DNA of 64,000 nt from Chitinophaga ginsengisegetis (lineage in GTDB: Bacteria > Bacteroidota > Bacteroidia > Chitinophagales > Chitinophagaceae): the NCBI RefSeq assembly GCF_900168065.1, contig NZ_FUZZ01000003.1, forward strand, positions 62,001 to 126,000. Direction: 5' to 3'. Positions within the stretch are counted from its first letter, which is position 1; each line of letters opens with the position of its first letter. Position numbers and translations under genes: made by a program. A model generated the notes under the pieces. The model saw only the letters and a program-made list of their open reading frames with translations, was not told where the DNA came from and made no database searches. This document shows, one piece after another, positions 7,965 to 16,573 of this stretch.

Positions 7965-8969
7965 TTGCCAAAGAATAAAGACGCGGTGTCGCGCTACCGC
8001 TGGATCGACGAGCGGTTGCGCAGTAAGCAGAAACCCAAACCTACCCTGGATAACCTGATTGAATATGTATCGGACAAGATGGGAACTGCAATTTCTACCC
8101 GCACTATCCAGAAAGATATCCAGGATATGCGCCAGGACCCTGAACTGAACTATATGGCGCCTATCGTATATGAGCGCAGCAGCGGCACCTACCGCTACTC
8201 AGACGATAGCTTCTCCATCAGTAATTCCCCTATAGAAGAAGCAGATCTGCAGGGGCTGGAAATTGCCATTGGTATACTGGAACAATTCCGGAGCCTCCCG
8301 GTAGTACAACAGTTTGAAGATGCCATCCTGAAAATTGCTGCCAGTCTCAAAATGAACAGGGAAGCCCTCCAGCATAAAGGACTCATCAAATTTACCCGGG
8401 CATCCCACTACAAGGGCGCAGAACATATCCCCGAAATAGTAGACGCCATCAAAAACCTGGAAGTGATCCGCATCGCCTACCAGAGCTTCGACCGCGATGA
8501 GCCTAAGGAACACTGGGTGGAACCCTATCACCTCCGCGAATACCAGCACCGCTTTTACCTCATCGGGAAAAGCCAGAAAACCCGCGGTGGCGCTGTAGTT
8601 ACCTTTGCCCTCGACCGCGTGGTGAAACTATGGCCTACCAATAAACATTTTGATGAAAAGAATTTCGACGAAGCCAGCTACTTCCAGCACGCAGTAGGCA
8701 TCACCGTACACGACGGAGATCCGGAAAATGTATTGCTGAGCTTTACACCACGACAGGGGAAATATATTAAGTCGCAACCCATCCACACTTCCCAGGAAAT
8801 AGTGGAAGACAACAGCGATGAATGCCGTATATCCCTCAACGTTGTTATTAACCCGGAACTGACCATGACACTGCTGAGTTATGGCGCCCAGGTGAAAGTG
8901 CTGAAACCCGCACACCTGGCTAAGAAAATGGCTGAGGAAGCCAAAGCCATGGCGGCGTTGTATAAATAA
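7965..8969 (+). CDS. WYL-domain transcriptional regulator
   Basis: 334 aa starting at TTG 7965. No in-frame ATG lies upstream, and the opening MPKNKDAVSRYRWIDE is the conserved start of this Bacteroidota family, which supports TTG. Residues 1-70 form a winged-helix HTH region (STRTIQKDIQDMRQDPEL). The WYL domain covers about 150-240, with EPYHLREYQHRFYLIG carrying Phe-Tyr-Leu where the family name has Trp-Tyr-Leu, then TFALDRVVKLWP. A WCX-like C-terminal domain follows (LSFTPRQGKYIKSQPIH). WYL proteins sense ligands or nucleic acid fragments and often control stress or defence genes. Here the divergent unknown gene at 7199 is the obvious target, though that is inference. Confidence 0.9.
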   Translation: MPKNKDAVSRYRWIDERLRSKQKPKPTLDNLIEYVSDKMGTAISTRTIQKDIQDMRQDPELNYMAPIVYERSSGTYRYSDDSFSISNSPIEEADLQGLEIAIGILEQFRSLPVVQQFEDAILKIAASLKMNREALQHKGLIKFTRASHYKGAEHIPEIVDAIKNLEVIRIAYQSFDRDEPKEHWVEPYHLREYQHRFYLIGKSQKTRGGAVVTFALDRVVKLWPTNKHFDEKNFDEASYFQHAVGITVHDGDPENVLLSFTPRQGKYIKSQPIHTSQEIVEDNSDECRISLNVVINPELTMTLLSYGAQVKVLKPAHLAKKMAEEAKAMAALYK

Positions 8970-8976
8970 TACCGTA

Positions 8977-9024
8977 TTCCGCTATTGCGCCACAGGAAAT
9001 ATATCCCCCGGCCCAATAGCGGAA
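8977..9024. terminator. Hairpin between convergent genes
   Basis: Perfect 11-bp arms, TTCCGCTATTG at 8977-8987 and CAATAGCGGAA at 9014-9024, with a 26-base loop. It sits in the short gap between the WYL gene stop and the stop of the minus-strand gene at 9032. There is no strong T tract, so termination is plausible rather than certain. Confidence 0.45.
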
Positions 9025-9031
9025 ATGTTTC

Positions 9032-9754
9032 TTAAGGATTTGGTTTGGTAAACAAACTATCTGCTACCGGCTGATTCATTTCTATCTTCAGAATATTAAC
9101 TTTAACCCCACCCGGGTCCTGCTCTGTAACACCCGGATAAGTAAGTCCCTCCGGCGTTTTCTTATAATCAGACAACAACGTTACCAACTCCATATCCTGT
9201 CCTTGTACGTTCATATGATTGGTAGCCTTCACCAGCAGGTAAGTGTTGGCATCCAGGTAAGCAATACCCGATGTACCATCCGCAGCAGTGATCTTCAGCT
9301 TATACGCCGGCGACCCGCTCACGGTATCCTTTCCTAATAATTCTATCTTTTTTCCCTTGCTCTTGTAGTCATACAACTCTCCTCTCACATCCAGCTGGGT
9401 TTTCATCAGCTTCAGCATTTCCGGGTTCATTTCCTGCGGCGTTGTTTGCTGCATCACCGGCATCAGGCTCCAGCCTGCATTACGGGTTACTACCTGCACA
9501 TTGCTGGTGCCATTCACGGTAAACTCCAGCCGCATCGCTTCATCCTGCTTCACCCACCGCTTAATGGGAACGGTTTGCCCCTGCACTTCCATATTTCCCT
9601 CTACATACTGCGATTTAATTCCTTTCAACTTCGCCTCACCTCCCATCGCTACAATATTCTTTGCTATCAATTCATCGGCAGATTGTGCACTGGTGCAATA
9701 ACCGGCAATCAGAAAAGCTGTTAACAGCGTATAAAACCTGGTTCCTGTCATCAT
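9032..9754 (-). CDS. Secreted LolA-like / outer-membrane lipoprotein-sorting-like protein
   Basis: 240 aa. A signal peptide covers about 1-23 (RFYTLLTAFLIAGYCTSAQS), then the opening ADELIAKNIVAMGGEAKLKGIKS typical of Bacteroidota proteins with a LolA/LppX-like half-barrel. The middle alternates short strands (WVKQDEAMRLEFTV, AYKLKITAADGTSGIAYLD). It is probably periplasmic and may bind a lipid or lipoprotein; no specific function can be assigned. ATG 9754 and the adjacent ATG 9751 are both possible starts. It is monocistronic and convergent with the WYL regulator. I see no LolB or ABC partner nearby. Confidence 0.75.
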   Translation of the reverse strand: MMTGTRFYTLLTAFLIAGYCTSAQSADELIAKNIVAMGGEAKLKGIKSQYVEGNMEVQGQTVPIKRWVKQDEAMRLEFTVNGTSNVQVVTRNAGWSLMPVMQQTTPQEMNPEMLKLMKTQLDVRGELYDYKSKGKKIELLGKDTVSGSPAYKLKITAADGTSGIAYLDANTYLLVKATNHMNVQGQDMELVTLLSDYKKTPEGLTYPGVTEQDPGGVKVNILKIEMNQPVADSLFTKPNP

Positions 9755-9829
9755 AAAAATTAATTTTCCGTTGATAAATAAGATATCCTAAAACAACTCC
9801 GGCATCTCTTTTCAAAAAATACGCCAGCA

Positions 9830-9858
9830 TTGAAAATACGACCTATTCCTTAGCTTTG
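9830..9858 (+). promoter_or_regulatory. Promoter of adenine deaminase, nearly leaderless
   Basis: TTG at 9830-9832 and TAGCTTTG at 9851-9858 fit the Bacteroidota -33 and TAnnTTTG -7 elements with an 18-bp spacer. Only four bases (CAAC) separate the -7 element from the ATG at 9863, so transcription should start at or within one or two bases of the start codon. Confidence 0.65.
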
Positions 9859-9862
9859 CAAC

Positions 9863-11503
9863 ATGAATACATTCCAGCTCTCAGGCAACCTGGTAGATAT
9901 ACTGCAACAGGAAATATATCCGGCCACTATACATATCACAGATGGCTATATCAACCGCATTGAACGCAACAACAATCAATACACCACTTACCTGCTTCCG
10001 GGCTTTACGGATGCGCATGTACACGTGGAAAGCTCCATGCTCATCCCTTCAGAATTCGCCAGGCTGGCCGTTGTGCACGGTACTATCGCCACCGTGAGCG
10101 ACCCGCACGAAATAGCGAATGTGATGGGCGTAAAAGGCGTGGAATACATGCTCGAAAATGGCAAAAAAGTTCCCTTCCGGTTTAACTTCGGCGCCCCATC
10201 CTGCGTACCGGCCACCGTTTTTGAAACCGCCGGGGCAGTAGTAACCGTGGCCGATATTGAAGCATTACTTCAGAGAGATGATATCAGGTACCTCACAGAA
10301 ATGATGAACTTCCCCGGCGTGCTGCACAAAGATCCGGAAGTACTCGCTAAAATAGCCGCCGCCCAAAAAGCCGGCAAACCCGTGGATGGCCACGCTCCCG
10401 GCCTCCGGGGCGAAACCGCCGCCGCATATATTGCCGCCGGTATCAGCACCGATCACGAATGCTTTACCATCGAAGAAGCACTTGATAAACTGCAATACGG
10501 CATGCATATCCTCATCCGCGAAGGAAGCGCTGCCAAAAACTTTGAAGCATTGTACCCGCTGCTGCACGACCATGCTTCACATATCATGTTTTGCAGCGAC
10601 GATAAACACCCCGATAACCTCGTGGAAGGCCATATTAACCTGCTGGTGAAGCGCGCCCTGGCCTATGGTGTTGATCTGTTCAAAGTGTTAAAGGCCGCCT
10701 GTATTAACCCGGTACTGCATTACAAACTGGATAATGGCTTACTGCGGGTAAATGATCCGGCAGATTTTATTGTGATAGATGACCTGCAAAACTTTAACAT
10801 TCTCGCAACATATATCAACGGCGTGAAAGTCGCGGAAAACGGACACACGCTGATACCTTCCATCCCTTCATCTCCCGTAAATAATTTTATAGCAGATCCT
10901 GTAACGGCTGACGATTTTCGTATACCCGTTAGCGATAGCAATGCAAAAGAAATAACGGTGAAGGTAATCGGCGCGATGGATGGACAACTGATCACCAACG
11001 CCCTCACCGCGGTACTACCCGTTGTTAATGGCGCTATAGAAAGTAATACACAACAGGATATACTCAAACTGGTAGTAGTAAACCGCTACAAAAAAGCGCC
11101 GCCGGCAGTGGCATTTATTCATGGCTTCGGCCTGCAACACGGCGCTATTGCTTCTTCTGTGGCACACGACAGTCACAATATCATTGCGGTGGGCACTGAC
11201 GATGAAAGCCTCGCAGCCGCCATCAACAGCGTGATTGCCGCACAGGGCGGCATCAGCGCAGTGGGGAATAACAATGTGCAGGAACTGCCACTACCCGTAG
11301 CCGGACTAATGAGTAACCTCGACGGATATACGATAGCAGCCCGGTACAGCGCGCTGGATAAAGCTGCAAAAGAGCTGGGATCCACGCTGGCATCGCCTTT
11401 CATGACATTATCATTTATGGCGCTGCTGGTAATACCGCATTTAAAACTGAGTGACCTCGGGCTGTTCGACGGAGATAGTTTTCAATTCACGACAACTCAC
11501 TAA
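9863..11503 (+). CDS. ade: Adenine deaminase
   Basis: 546 aa, the full family length. It deaminates adenine to hypoxanthine for purine salvage in the cytoplasm. The amidohydrolase core has the metal-binding DAHVHVESSML near residue 50, then EMMNFPGVLHKDPEVL, GHAPGLRG and STDHECFTIEEA. The C-terminal domain characteristic of Ade covers about 390-546 (FIHGFGLQHGAIASSVAHDS, PLPVAGLMS). It is a single gene that shares a bidirectional terminator with anmK downstream. The promoter lies almost on the ATG. Other purine salvage genes are not adjacent, but upp (uracil salvage) lies 3 kb away on the same strand. Confidence 0.97.
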   Translation: MNTFQLSGNLVDILQQEIYPATIHITDGYINRIERNNNQYTTYLLPGFTDAHVHVESSMLIPSEFARLAVVHGTIATVSDPHEIANVMGVKGVEYMLENGKKVPFRFNFGAPSCVPATVFETAGAVVTVADIEALLQRDDIRYLTEMMNFPGVLHKDPEVLAKIAAAQKAGKPVDGHAPGLRGETAAAYIAAGISTDHECFTIEEALDKLQYGMHILIREGSAAKNFEALYPLLHDHASHIMFCSDDKHPDNLVEGHINLLVKRALAYGVDLFKVLKAACINPVLHYKLDNGLLRVNDPADFIVIDDLQNFNILATYINGVKVAENGHTLIPSIPSSPVNNFIADPVTADDFRIPVSDSNAKEITVKVIGAMDGQLITNALTAVLPVVNGAIESNTQQDILKLVVVNRYKKAPPAVAFIHGFGLQHGAIASSVAHDSHNIIAVGTDDESLAAAINSVIAAQGGISAVGNNNVQELPLPVAGLMSNLDGYTIAARYSALDKAAKELGSTLASPFMTLSFMALLVIPHLKLSDLGLFDGDSFQFTTTH

Positions 11504-11508
11504 TACAT

Positions 11509-11542
11509 AAAAAAAGCAGCGGTTACATCCGCTGCTTTTTTT
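11509..11542. terminator. Bidirectional terminator between ade and anmK
   Basis: A perfect 14-bp stem (AAAAAAAGCAGCGG / CCGCTGCTTTTTTT) with a 6-base loop. T runs lie on both strands, so it can end both convergent genes. Confidence 0.9.
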
Positions 11543-11559
11543 ATGATTGTAGTAATCTG

Positions 11560-12651
11560 TTAATGGGTTGTCCACAACGCACCGTTAATAGAGTCGCGGG
11601 AAGCCCCGGTAACCCCGCTCAGCACATTATCTTCCTGTCTCCAGCGCAATGTTCCGATAAGCGCCATGATCAACGCCTCCTTGAAACTAACGGTTTGCTC
11701 ATCTGGCACCTCCACCGTAATGTCCAGCGGCTCCAGCTGTTGCCGGATCGTATTCACCAGGAAAGTATTAAACGCGCCGCCACCGGTTACCAGCATCTTG
11801 CCAGGCCCTTCCGGCAGCTGTGCTTTCAGCGCTTTTACAGCTTGCGTGATCTGTGCCGCAATATGCTCTACATAGGTGCGGAGCTTGCCCTGTACAGAAA
11901 TGCGCAAAGGCGCTATCAGTGGTAATATGGTATCGGTACCAAAATCGTTGGCCAGTGATTTCGGCCAGGGTTTGGTGTAATAATCCAGTTGATTCAGTTG
12001 TTCCAGCAGGTTGCTGTCGGCCACTCCGCCCGCCGCCAGGGCGCCGCCATCGTCATAAGGTTTATTCAGTGCGGCTGCCAGGGCATTCAATACCCTGTTG
12101 GCCGGGCAAATATCAAACGCCACAAACTGTTCGGGCAGCTGCGCCGAAATATTGGCGATACCGCCCAGGTTAAGCCAGTACTGGTATCCGGGCAACAGGT
12201 ACTTTTCTCCGATAGGAACAATGGGGGCTCCCTGTCCGCCCAGCGCCACATCTACCGCCCGGAGGTCGCTGATAACGGGTAACCCTGTTACAGCGGCAAT
12301 GGCTGCACCATCACCCAGCTGGGCGGTCATTTTCTGCGCGGGTATATGAAAAGTAGTATGACCATGTGAGGCGATAAAATGAATTTTATGATCCAGCTGG
12401 TTCTTTTCAATGAAATTCAGGATACGCCGGCCGGTGTAATGCCCGTATGCGGTATGTAACAGCAGGTAATCCTTTGCCGGCAGGGAAGTGGCCTGCGACA
12501 GCTGCTCCACCCACTCCGGCTCGTAAGGCAGGCTTTCGGAGGCCCTGATAACATAGGTCCATTGTCCGCGTATCTCGGTCAGTTCTGCAAAAACTATATC
12601 TAATCCGTCTAATGAGCTACCAGACATGGTGCCAATCACGTTATATACCAT
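11560..12651 (-). CDS. anmK: Anhydro-N-acetylmuramic acid kinase
   Basis: 363 aa from ATG 12651; an in-frame TTG two codons upstream is less likely. The family-defining nucleotide loop is at the start: VIGTMSGSSLDGLDIVFAE. Further motifs are ASHGHTTFHIP, GDGAAIAAVTGLPVISDLR, LNLGGIANIS and the late LVTGGGAFNTFL. The enzyme hydrolyses and phosphorylates 1,6-anhydro-MurNAc to MurNAc-6-phosphate, recycling cell-wall fragments. A consensus promoter is upstream on the minus strand. MurQ, the next enzyme of the pathway, is not in the window. Confidence 0.97.
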   Translation of the reverse strand: MVYNVIGTMSGSSLDGLDIVFAELTEIRGQWTYVIRASESLPYEPEWVEQLSQATSLPAKDYLLLHTAYGHYTGRRILNFIEKNQLDHKIHFIASHGHTTFHIPAQKMTAQLGDGAAIAAVTGLPVISDLRAVDVALGGQGAPIVPIGEKYLLPGYQYWLNLGGIANISAQLPEQFVAFDICPANRVLNALAAALNKPYDDGGALAAGGVADSNLLEQLNQLDYYTKPWPKSLANDFGTDTILPLIAPLRISVQGKLRTYVEHIAAQITQAVKALKAQLPEGPGKMLVTGGGAFNTFLVNTIRQQLEPLDITVEVPDEQTVSFKEALIMALIGTLRWRQEDNVLSGVTGASRDSINGALWTTH

Positions 12652-12667
12652 CGACAAAAAATTTCAG

Positions 12668-12675
12668 CAAAGGTA
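12668..12675 (-). promoter_or_regulatory. -7 element of anmK
   Basis: TACCTTTG on the minus strand matches TAnnTTTG exactly, with 16 bases between it and the ATG at 12651. The -33 element is unclear. Confidence 0.6.
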
Positions 12676-12752
12676 GTTTTAAAATATTTTTTTTACGATT
12701 TATGGAAACAGGACCGCCCGGCACATCCTGCAGGTAGAAAAACTACTTCGCC

Positions 12753-14669
12753 ATGAAAAAATATCTCTCTTTACTATTGCTCAGCTGCCTGGTGGCATTT
12801 ACTGCCTCCGCCCAACAGGTACGGGTTATTACAGGTATTGTAACAGACAGTTTGCTTAAAAGCCCCCTCGCCAACGTGGTAGTACGGGTAAAAGGTACAG
12901 ATGTATTAACGGCCACCGATAAAAAAGGGCAGTTCAGCCTGAAAACCGCCACAGATGCGCTAATCCTGGAAGTAAACGCTGCCGGCTACCCGGCGGTTAA
13001 CGTAGCAGTGAAAGACGGGCAGAATAAAATAACAGTACAGCTTACCAAACTGCAGCCACTCGATAAAAAAAGGAACCAGTATGTGATGCAGGGCAATACC
13101 AACGATGCGCTGCAAGGCAAGGTGGCCGGGGTTAGTAGCTCCGCGCTGTCTGAAGTAGTGGTGGTGGGCTATGGCGTACAGAAACGAAGAAGTGTAACCG
13201 CTTCTGTTAGCACTATCAGGGGTACCAGCAAGAACTACGCCCCCTCCCCGGTTTACAACACAGAAGACTACAGTCCGATTAACGAAAACATTTTCCACAC
13301 AGCTACAGACCAGCCCCTCAGCACCTTCAGCATTGATGTGGACAGGGCCTCCTACAGTAACGTACGCCGTTTCCTGAACCAGGGCATGATGCCGGAGGCG
13401 GACGCAGTGAGAGTAGAAGAGATGATCAATTATTTTGATTACCAATACAAAGCCCCCGAAGGAAAAGATCCCGTGGCTATTTATACCGACATGGCGGTTT
13501 GCCCCTGGAATACTGCCCATCAGCTGGTACGCGTGGCCCTGAAAAGCAAACAGGTGGATACCCGGGAACTTCCTCCTTCCAACCTTGTTTTCCTGATAGA
13601 TGTGTCAGGCTCCATGTATGGTGAAAACCGGTTACCACTTGTTAAGCGCGCGTTTGCGGTTTTAACAGAGCAGCTCCGCGCGGAAGATAAGGTAGCCATT
13701 GTAGTATATGCCGGTGCAGCAGGCGTAGTACTGCCAGCCACCAGCGGCAGCGATAAGAAAAAGATCCTGGCCGCACTGGATCAGTTAGAGGCCGGCGGTT
13801 CCACTGCCGGTGGTGCAGGCATACAACTGGCCTACACCATTGCCGGTGAACTGTATTCCAAAAACAGCAATACCCGCGTAATACTCGCTACCGACGGCGA
13901 TTTCAACGTAGGCGTTTCCAGCGATGGAGAACTTACCGGCATGATCGAAAAAGAAAGGGAACGAGGCATCTCTCTTTCTGTGCTGGGTTTTGGTATGGGT
14001 AATTATAAAGACAATAAACTGGAACTGCTGGCAGATAAAGGCAATGGTAACTATGCCTATATTGATAACTTTGAAGAAGCCCGCAGAACCTTTGTAACCG
14101 AATTTGGCGGAACCCTTTTTACCGTAGCAAAAGATGTAAAACTGCAGATAGAATTCAACCCGCAATTCGTGCAGTCGTACCGGTTAGTAGGCTATGAAAA
14201 CCGGGTGCTTGCCAATGAAGATTTCAACAATGATAAAAAAGACGCCGGGGATATGGGCGTAGGCCATACCGTTACTGCCCTGTATGAAATTATCCCTGCC
14301 GGCACAAAGGGAACCGCCGTGAACTGGGTTGATCCGCTGAAATACCAGGAAGGCAAAGTGATTGGCAATAAATCCGAAGTGCTCACCGTAAAATTGCGGT
14401 ACAAACAACCGGATGCCAACAAGAGTTTATTGATGGAGAAAGTGTTGCCTTACAGCAACCAGGAGATCACCGCCGCGCCGGAAGACTTCCGGATGGCCGC
14501 TGCTGTAGCCGCTTTCGGGCAGTTGTTGCGCAATTCAGCCTTCAAAGGCACCGCCACCTACGACCAGGTGTTATCCTGGGCTGGCAATTCCAAAGGAACA
14601 GATACAGAAGGCTATCGTGCTGAATTCATCCAGCTGGTTAAAAAAGCGATGCTGCTGGACAAAGAGTAG
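12753..14669 (+). CDS. Von Willebrand factor A protein with carboxypeptidase-like domain, SusC-like linker and DUF3520
   Basis: 638 aa. A signal peptide covers about 1-21 (LSCLVAFTASAQ). A carboxypeptidase-D-regulatory-like domain spans about 25-98 (ITGIVTDSLLKSPLANVVVRV). Residues 119-153 contain ALQGKVAGV and EVVVVGYGVQKRRSVTASVS, which resemble SusC plug motifs but in reversed order. The vWF N-terminal region follows (TDQPLSTFSIDVDRASYSNV), then a VWA domain with the metal-ion site D283-V-S-G-S, and a DUF3520 domain to the end (GYRAEFIQLVKKAMLL). E. coli YfbK is a relative without the first two parts. It is probably exported and anchored or periplasmic; its partner is unknown. It is monocistronic or read with upp, whose ATG is 43 bp downstream. 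Confidence 0.9.
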   Translation: MKKYLSLLLLSCLVAFTASAQQVRVITGIVTDSLLKSPLANVVVRVKGTDVLTATDKKGQFSLKTATDALILEVNAAGYPAVNVAVKDGQNKITVQLTKLQPLDKKRNQYVMQGNTNDALQGKVAGVSSSALSEVVVVGYGVQKRRSVTASVSTIRGTSKNYAPSPVYNTEDYSPINENIFHTATDQPLSTFSIDVDRASYSNVRRFLNQGMMPEADAVRVEEMINYFDYQYKAPEGKDPVAIYTDMAVCPWNTAHQLVRVALKSKQVDTRELPPSNLVFLIDVSGSMYGENRLPLVKRAFAVLTEQLRAEDKVAIVVYAGAAGVVLPATSGSDKKKILAALDQLEAGGSTAGGAGIQLAYTIAGELYSKNSNTRVILATDGDFNVGVSSDGELTGMIEKERERGISLSVLGFGMGNYKDNKLELLADKGNGNYAYIDNFEEARRTFVTEFGGTLFTVAKDVKLQIEFNPQFVQSYRLVGYENRVLANEDFNNDKKDAGDMGVGHTVTALYEIIPAGTKGTAVNWVDPLKYQEGKVIGNKSEVLTVKLRYKQPDANKSLLMEKVLPYSNQEITAAPEDFRMAAAVAAFGQLLRNSAFKGTATYDQVLSWAGNSKGTDTEGYRAEFIQLVKKAMLLDKE

Positions 14670-14712
14670 TTCCACTATTTTTCGGTAATTTGCGGCCTCA
14701 AAGGGATAGCTC

Positions 14713-15366
14713 ATGATTATCAATTTAAGTGAAACCAATTCATTGGTGGGAGAATGGTTAAGCGAGATCAGGAATATAGATGTTCAGCAGGACCGTATGC
14801 GCTTCCGGCGTAATATGGAACGACTGGGAGAAGTAGCGGCATATGAAATCAGTAAAACACTGAGTTACGAAGAAAAGGAAGTGACCACCCCTATGGGTAT
14901 TGCTACCTGCCGGGTGCTGAAATCACAACCGGTGCTGGCTACTATCTTACGCGCAGGACTGGCACTGCATCAGGGATTGCTGCACTACTTCGATAAGGCA
15001 GATCATGCCTTTGTTTCTGCCTATCGCAAACATAATCACGACGGTTCTTTTGATATCAGCCTGGAATATGTAAGCACTCCTTCTATCGACGGGCAGGTGC
15101 TGATCCTTTCCGACCCTATGCTGGCTACCGGCTCTTCATTGGTGAAAACCATAGAGCACCTGGAAGAAATAGGCAAACCCAGTCATATACACCTGGTAGT
15201 GGCCATTGCCTGTACTGTAGGAATTGAATATGTATTACGCAATACCAAAGCCAGTCTGACCATCTGGGCCGGCGATATTGATGATGAATTAACCGCTAAA
15301 GGCTATATAGTACCGGGGCTTGGAGATGCCGGCGACCTGGCTTTCGGAAATAAATTACAACAATAA
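14713..15366 (+). CDS. upp: Uracil phosphoribosyltransferase
   Basis: 217 aa. It converts uracil and PRPP to UMP. The PRPP-binding loop is VLILSDPMLATGSSL, and the C-terminal uracil-binding signature is GYIVPGLGDAGDLAFG. The N-terminal half shows LATILRAGLALHQGL. Length is typical. A TAATTTGCGGCC element at 14686-14697 precedes the ATG and recurs before two other genes in the window, suggesting an own promoter rather than read-through from the VWA gene. No uracil permease is adjacent. Confidence 0.96.
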   Translation: MIINLSETNSLVGEWLSEIRNIDVQQDRMRFRRNMERLGEVAAYEISKTLSYEEKEVTTPMGIATCRVLKSQPVLATILRAGLALHQGLLHYFDKADHAFVSAYRKHNHDGSFDISLEYVSTPSIDGQVLILSDPMLATGSSLVKTIEHLEEIGKPSHIHLVVAIACTVGIEYVLRNTKASLTIWAGDIDDELTAKGYIVPGLGDAGDLAFGNKLQQ

Positions 15367-15535
15367 CCTGGAATAATCGTTTTACGGATAGCAGTTTTGT
15401 ATCTTTAAAGAGAACAAAGCTGCTATTTGTTTTTTGCTAAGCCGGATCGTTTATACATGAATTTAATTTGAGATATGATTTAATTGATGTACCTTCACCC
15501 GTATTGCATAAACCCTATGCTATAAGCTTAATGAT

Positions 15536-16549
15536 ATGAAAAGAGCTTTACTATTCCTGGCCATATTACTTTATTTTAATCCTTTGCGGGCGCAGGACCC
15601 GCACTTCTCGCAGTTTTTTGCGTCGCCGCTAACCCTTAACCCAGCGTTTACAGGTTTATTTTCAGGAGATTATCGTTTATCCGGTAACTACCGGTCGCAA
15701 TGGAGGAGTATTTCTACCCCCTTCGTAACAGGTACCGCTGCCATTGATTTTGGCATTTTGAAAAACGTAATTTCCTATACCGATATCTGGGGCGTGGGTC
15801 TTATGGCGATGTACGACAGAAGCGGCGGCGGTGCGCTCACCTCCAGCTACCTTTCCTTCAGTACCGCGTACCACAAAGGACTGGACCCTGAAGGCAACCA
15901 CACCCTGGCCATTGGCTTACAGGGTACGCTGGTGCAGAAAAGAATAGACAATACCAAACTGCAGTTTGAAAACCAGATCGATAACAACGGGTATAACCCA
16001 ATGATTCCCAGCAATGAAACACTGGTAAATCCTAAAATATCCTACTTCGATCCCAACATCGGTATCTTATACAACGGCTTAATCGGCGAAGCATCCAATA
16101 TTTACATGGGCGCCTCCTATTATCATATTACCCAACCTACCGAATCATTCATGAACCTTACCCAGAACAGGCTCAGCTATCGCTGGACCGTGCACGGAGG
16201 AGGTTCAGTTCCGGTAAACGGGCAAGACAGGTTTCATGGCAGCATCCTCTACATGAAACAAAGCACTGCTTCTGAATTCACCTTTGGTGGCGCCTATGGC
16301 TTCATGCTCAACGACATGGACGATAATCCCACCACTTTTTACCTGGGTAGCTGGTATCGCCTCAAAGATGCCGTTATCCCTTATGTGGGCCTTGAAATCA
16401 AAGGCTTCCAGATTGGCCTTACCTACGACACCAACGTATCCAGCCTGAAACCAGCCTCCAACTACCGCGGCGGCCTGGAAATTTCACTCATCTATATCCA
16501 CACCCGGAACGAAAACAATAAATATAAAACGCTCTGTCCACGTTTCTAG
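15536..16549 (+). CDS. PorP/SprF-family type IX secretion membrane protein
   Basis: 337 aa. A signal peptide covers about 1-19 (LLFLAILLYFNPLRAQ), then the family opening DPHFSQFFASPLTLNPAFTGLF. The rest is a beta-strand-rich outer-membrane protein with the repeated G-x-S-Y and WRSIS patterns. PorP/SprF proteins help deliver or anchor T9SS cargo and are often paired with a large SprB-like adhesin; no such partner lies beside this copy, so it may be a stand-alone paralogue. Other T9SS genes (porV, porU, gldJ) lie 12 kb downstream. ATG 15536 gives the signal peptide; an out-of-frame ATG at 15531 is ignored. Confidence 0.88.
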   Translation: MKRALLFLAILLYFNPLRAQDPHFSQFFASPLTLNPAFTGLFSGDYRLSGNYRSQWRSISTPFVTGTAAIDFGILKNVISYTDIWGVGLMAMYDRSGGGALTSSYLSFSTAYHKGLDPEGNHTLAIGLQGTLVQKRIDNTKLQFENQIDNNGYNPMIPSNETLVNPKISYFDPNIGILYNGLIGEASNIYMGASYYHITQPTESFMNLTQNRLSYRWTVHGGGSVPVNGQDRFHGSILYMKQSTASEFTFGGAYGFMLNDMDDNPTTFYLGSWYRLKDAVIPYVGLEIKGFQIGLTYDTNVSSLKPASNYRGGLEISLIYIHTRNENNKYKTLCPRF

Positions 16550-16573
16550 GACAATGGCTTTTGTGATATAATA

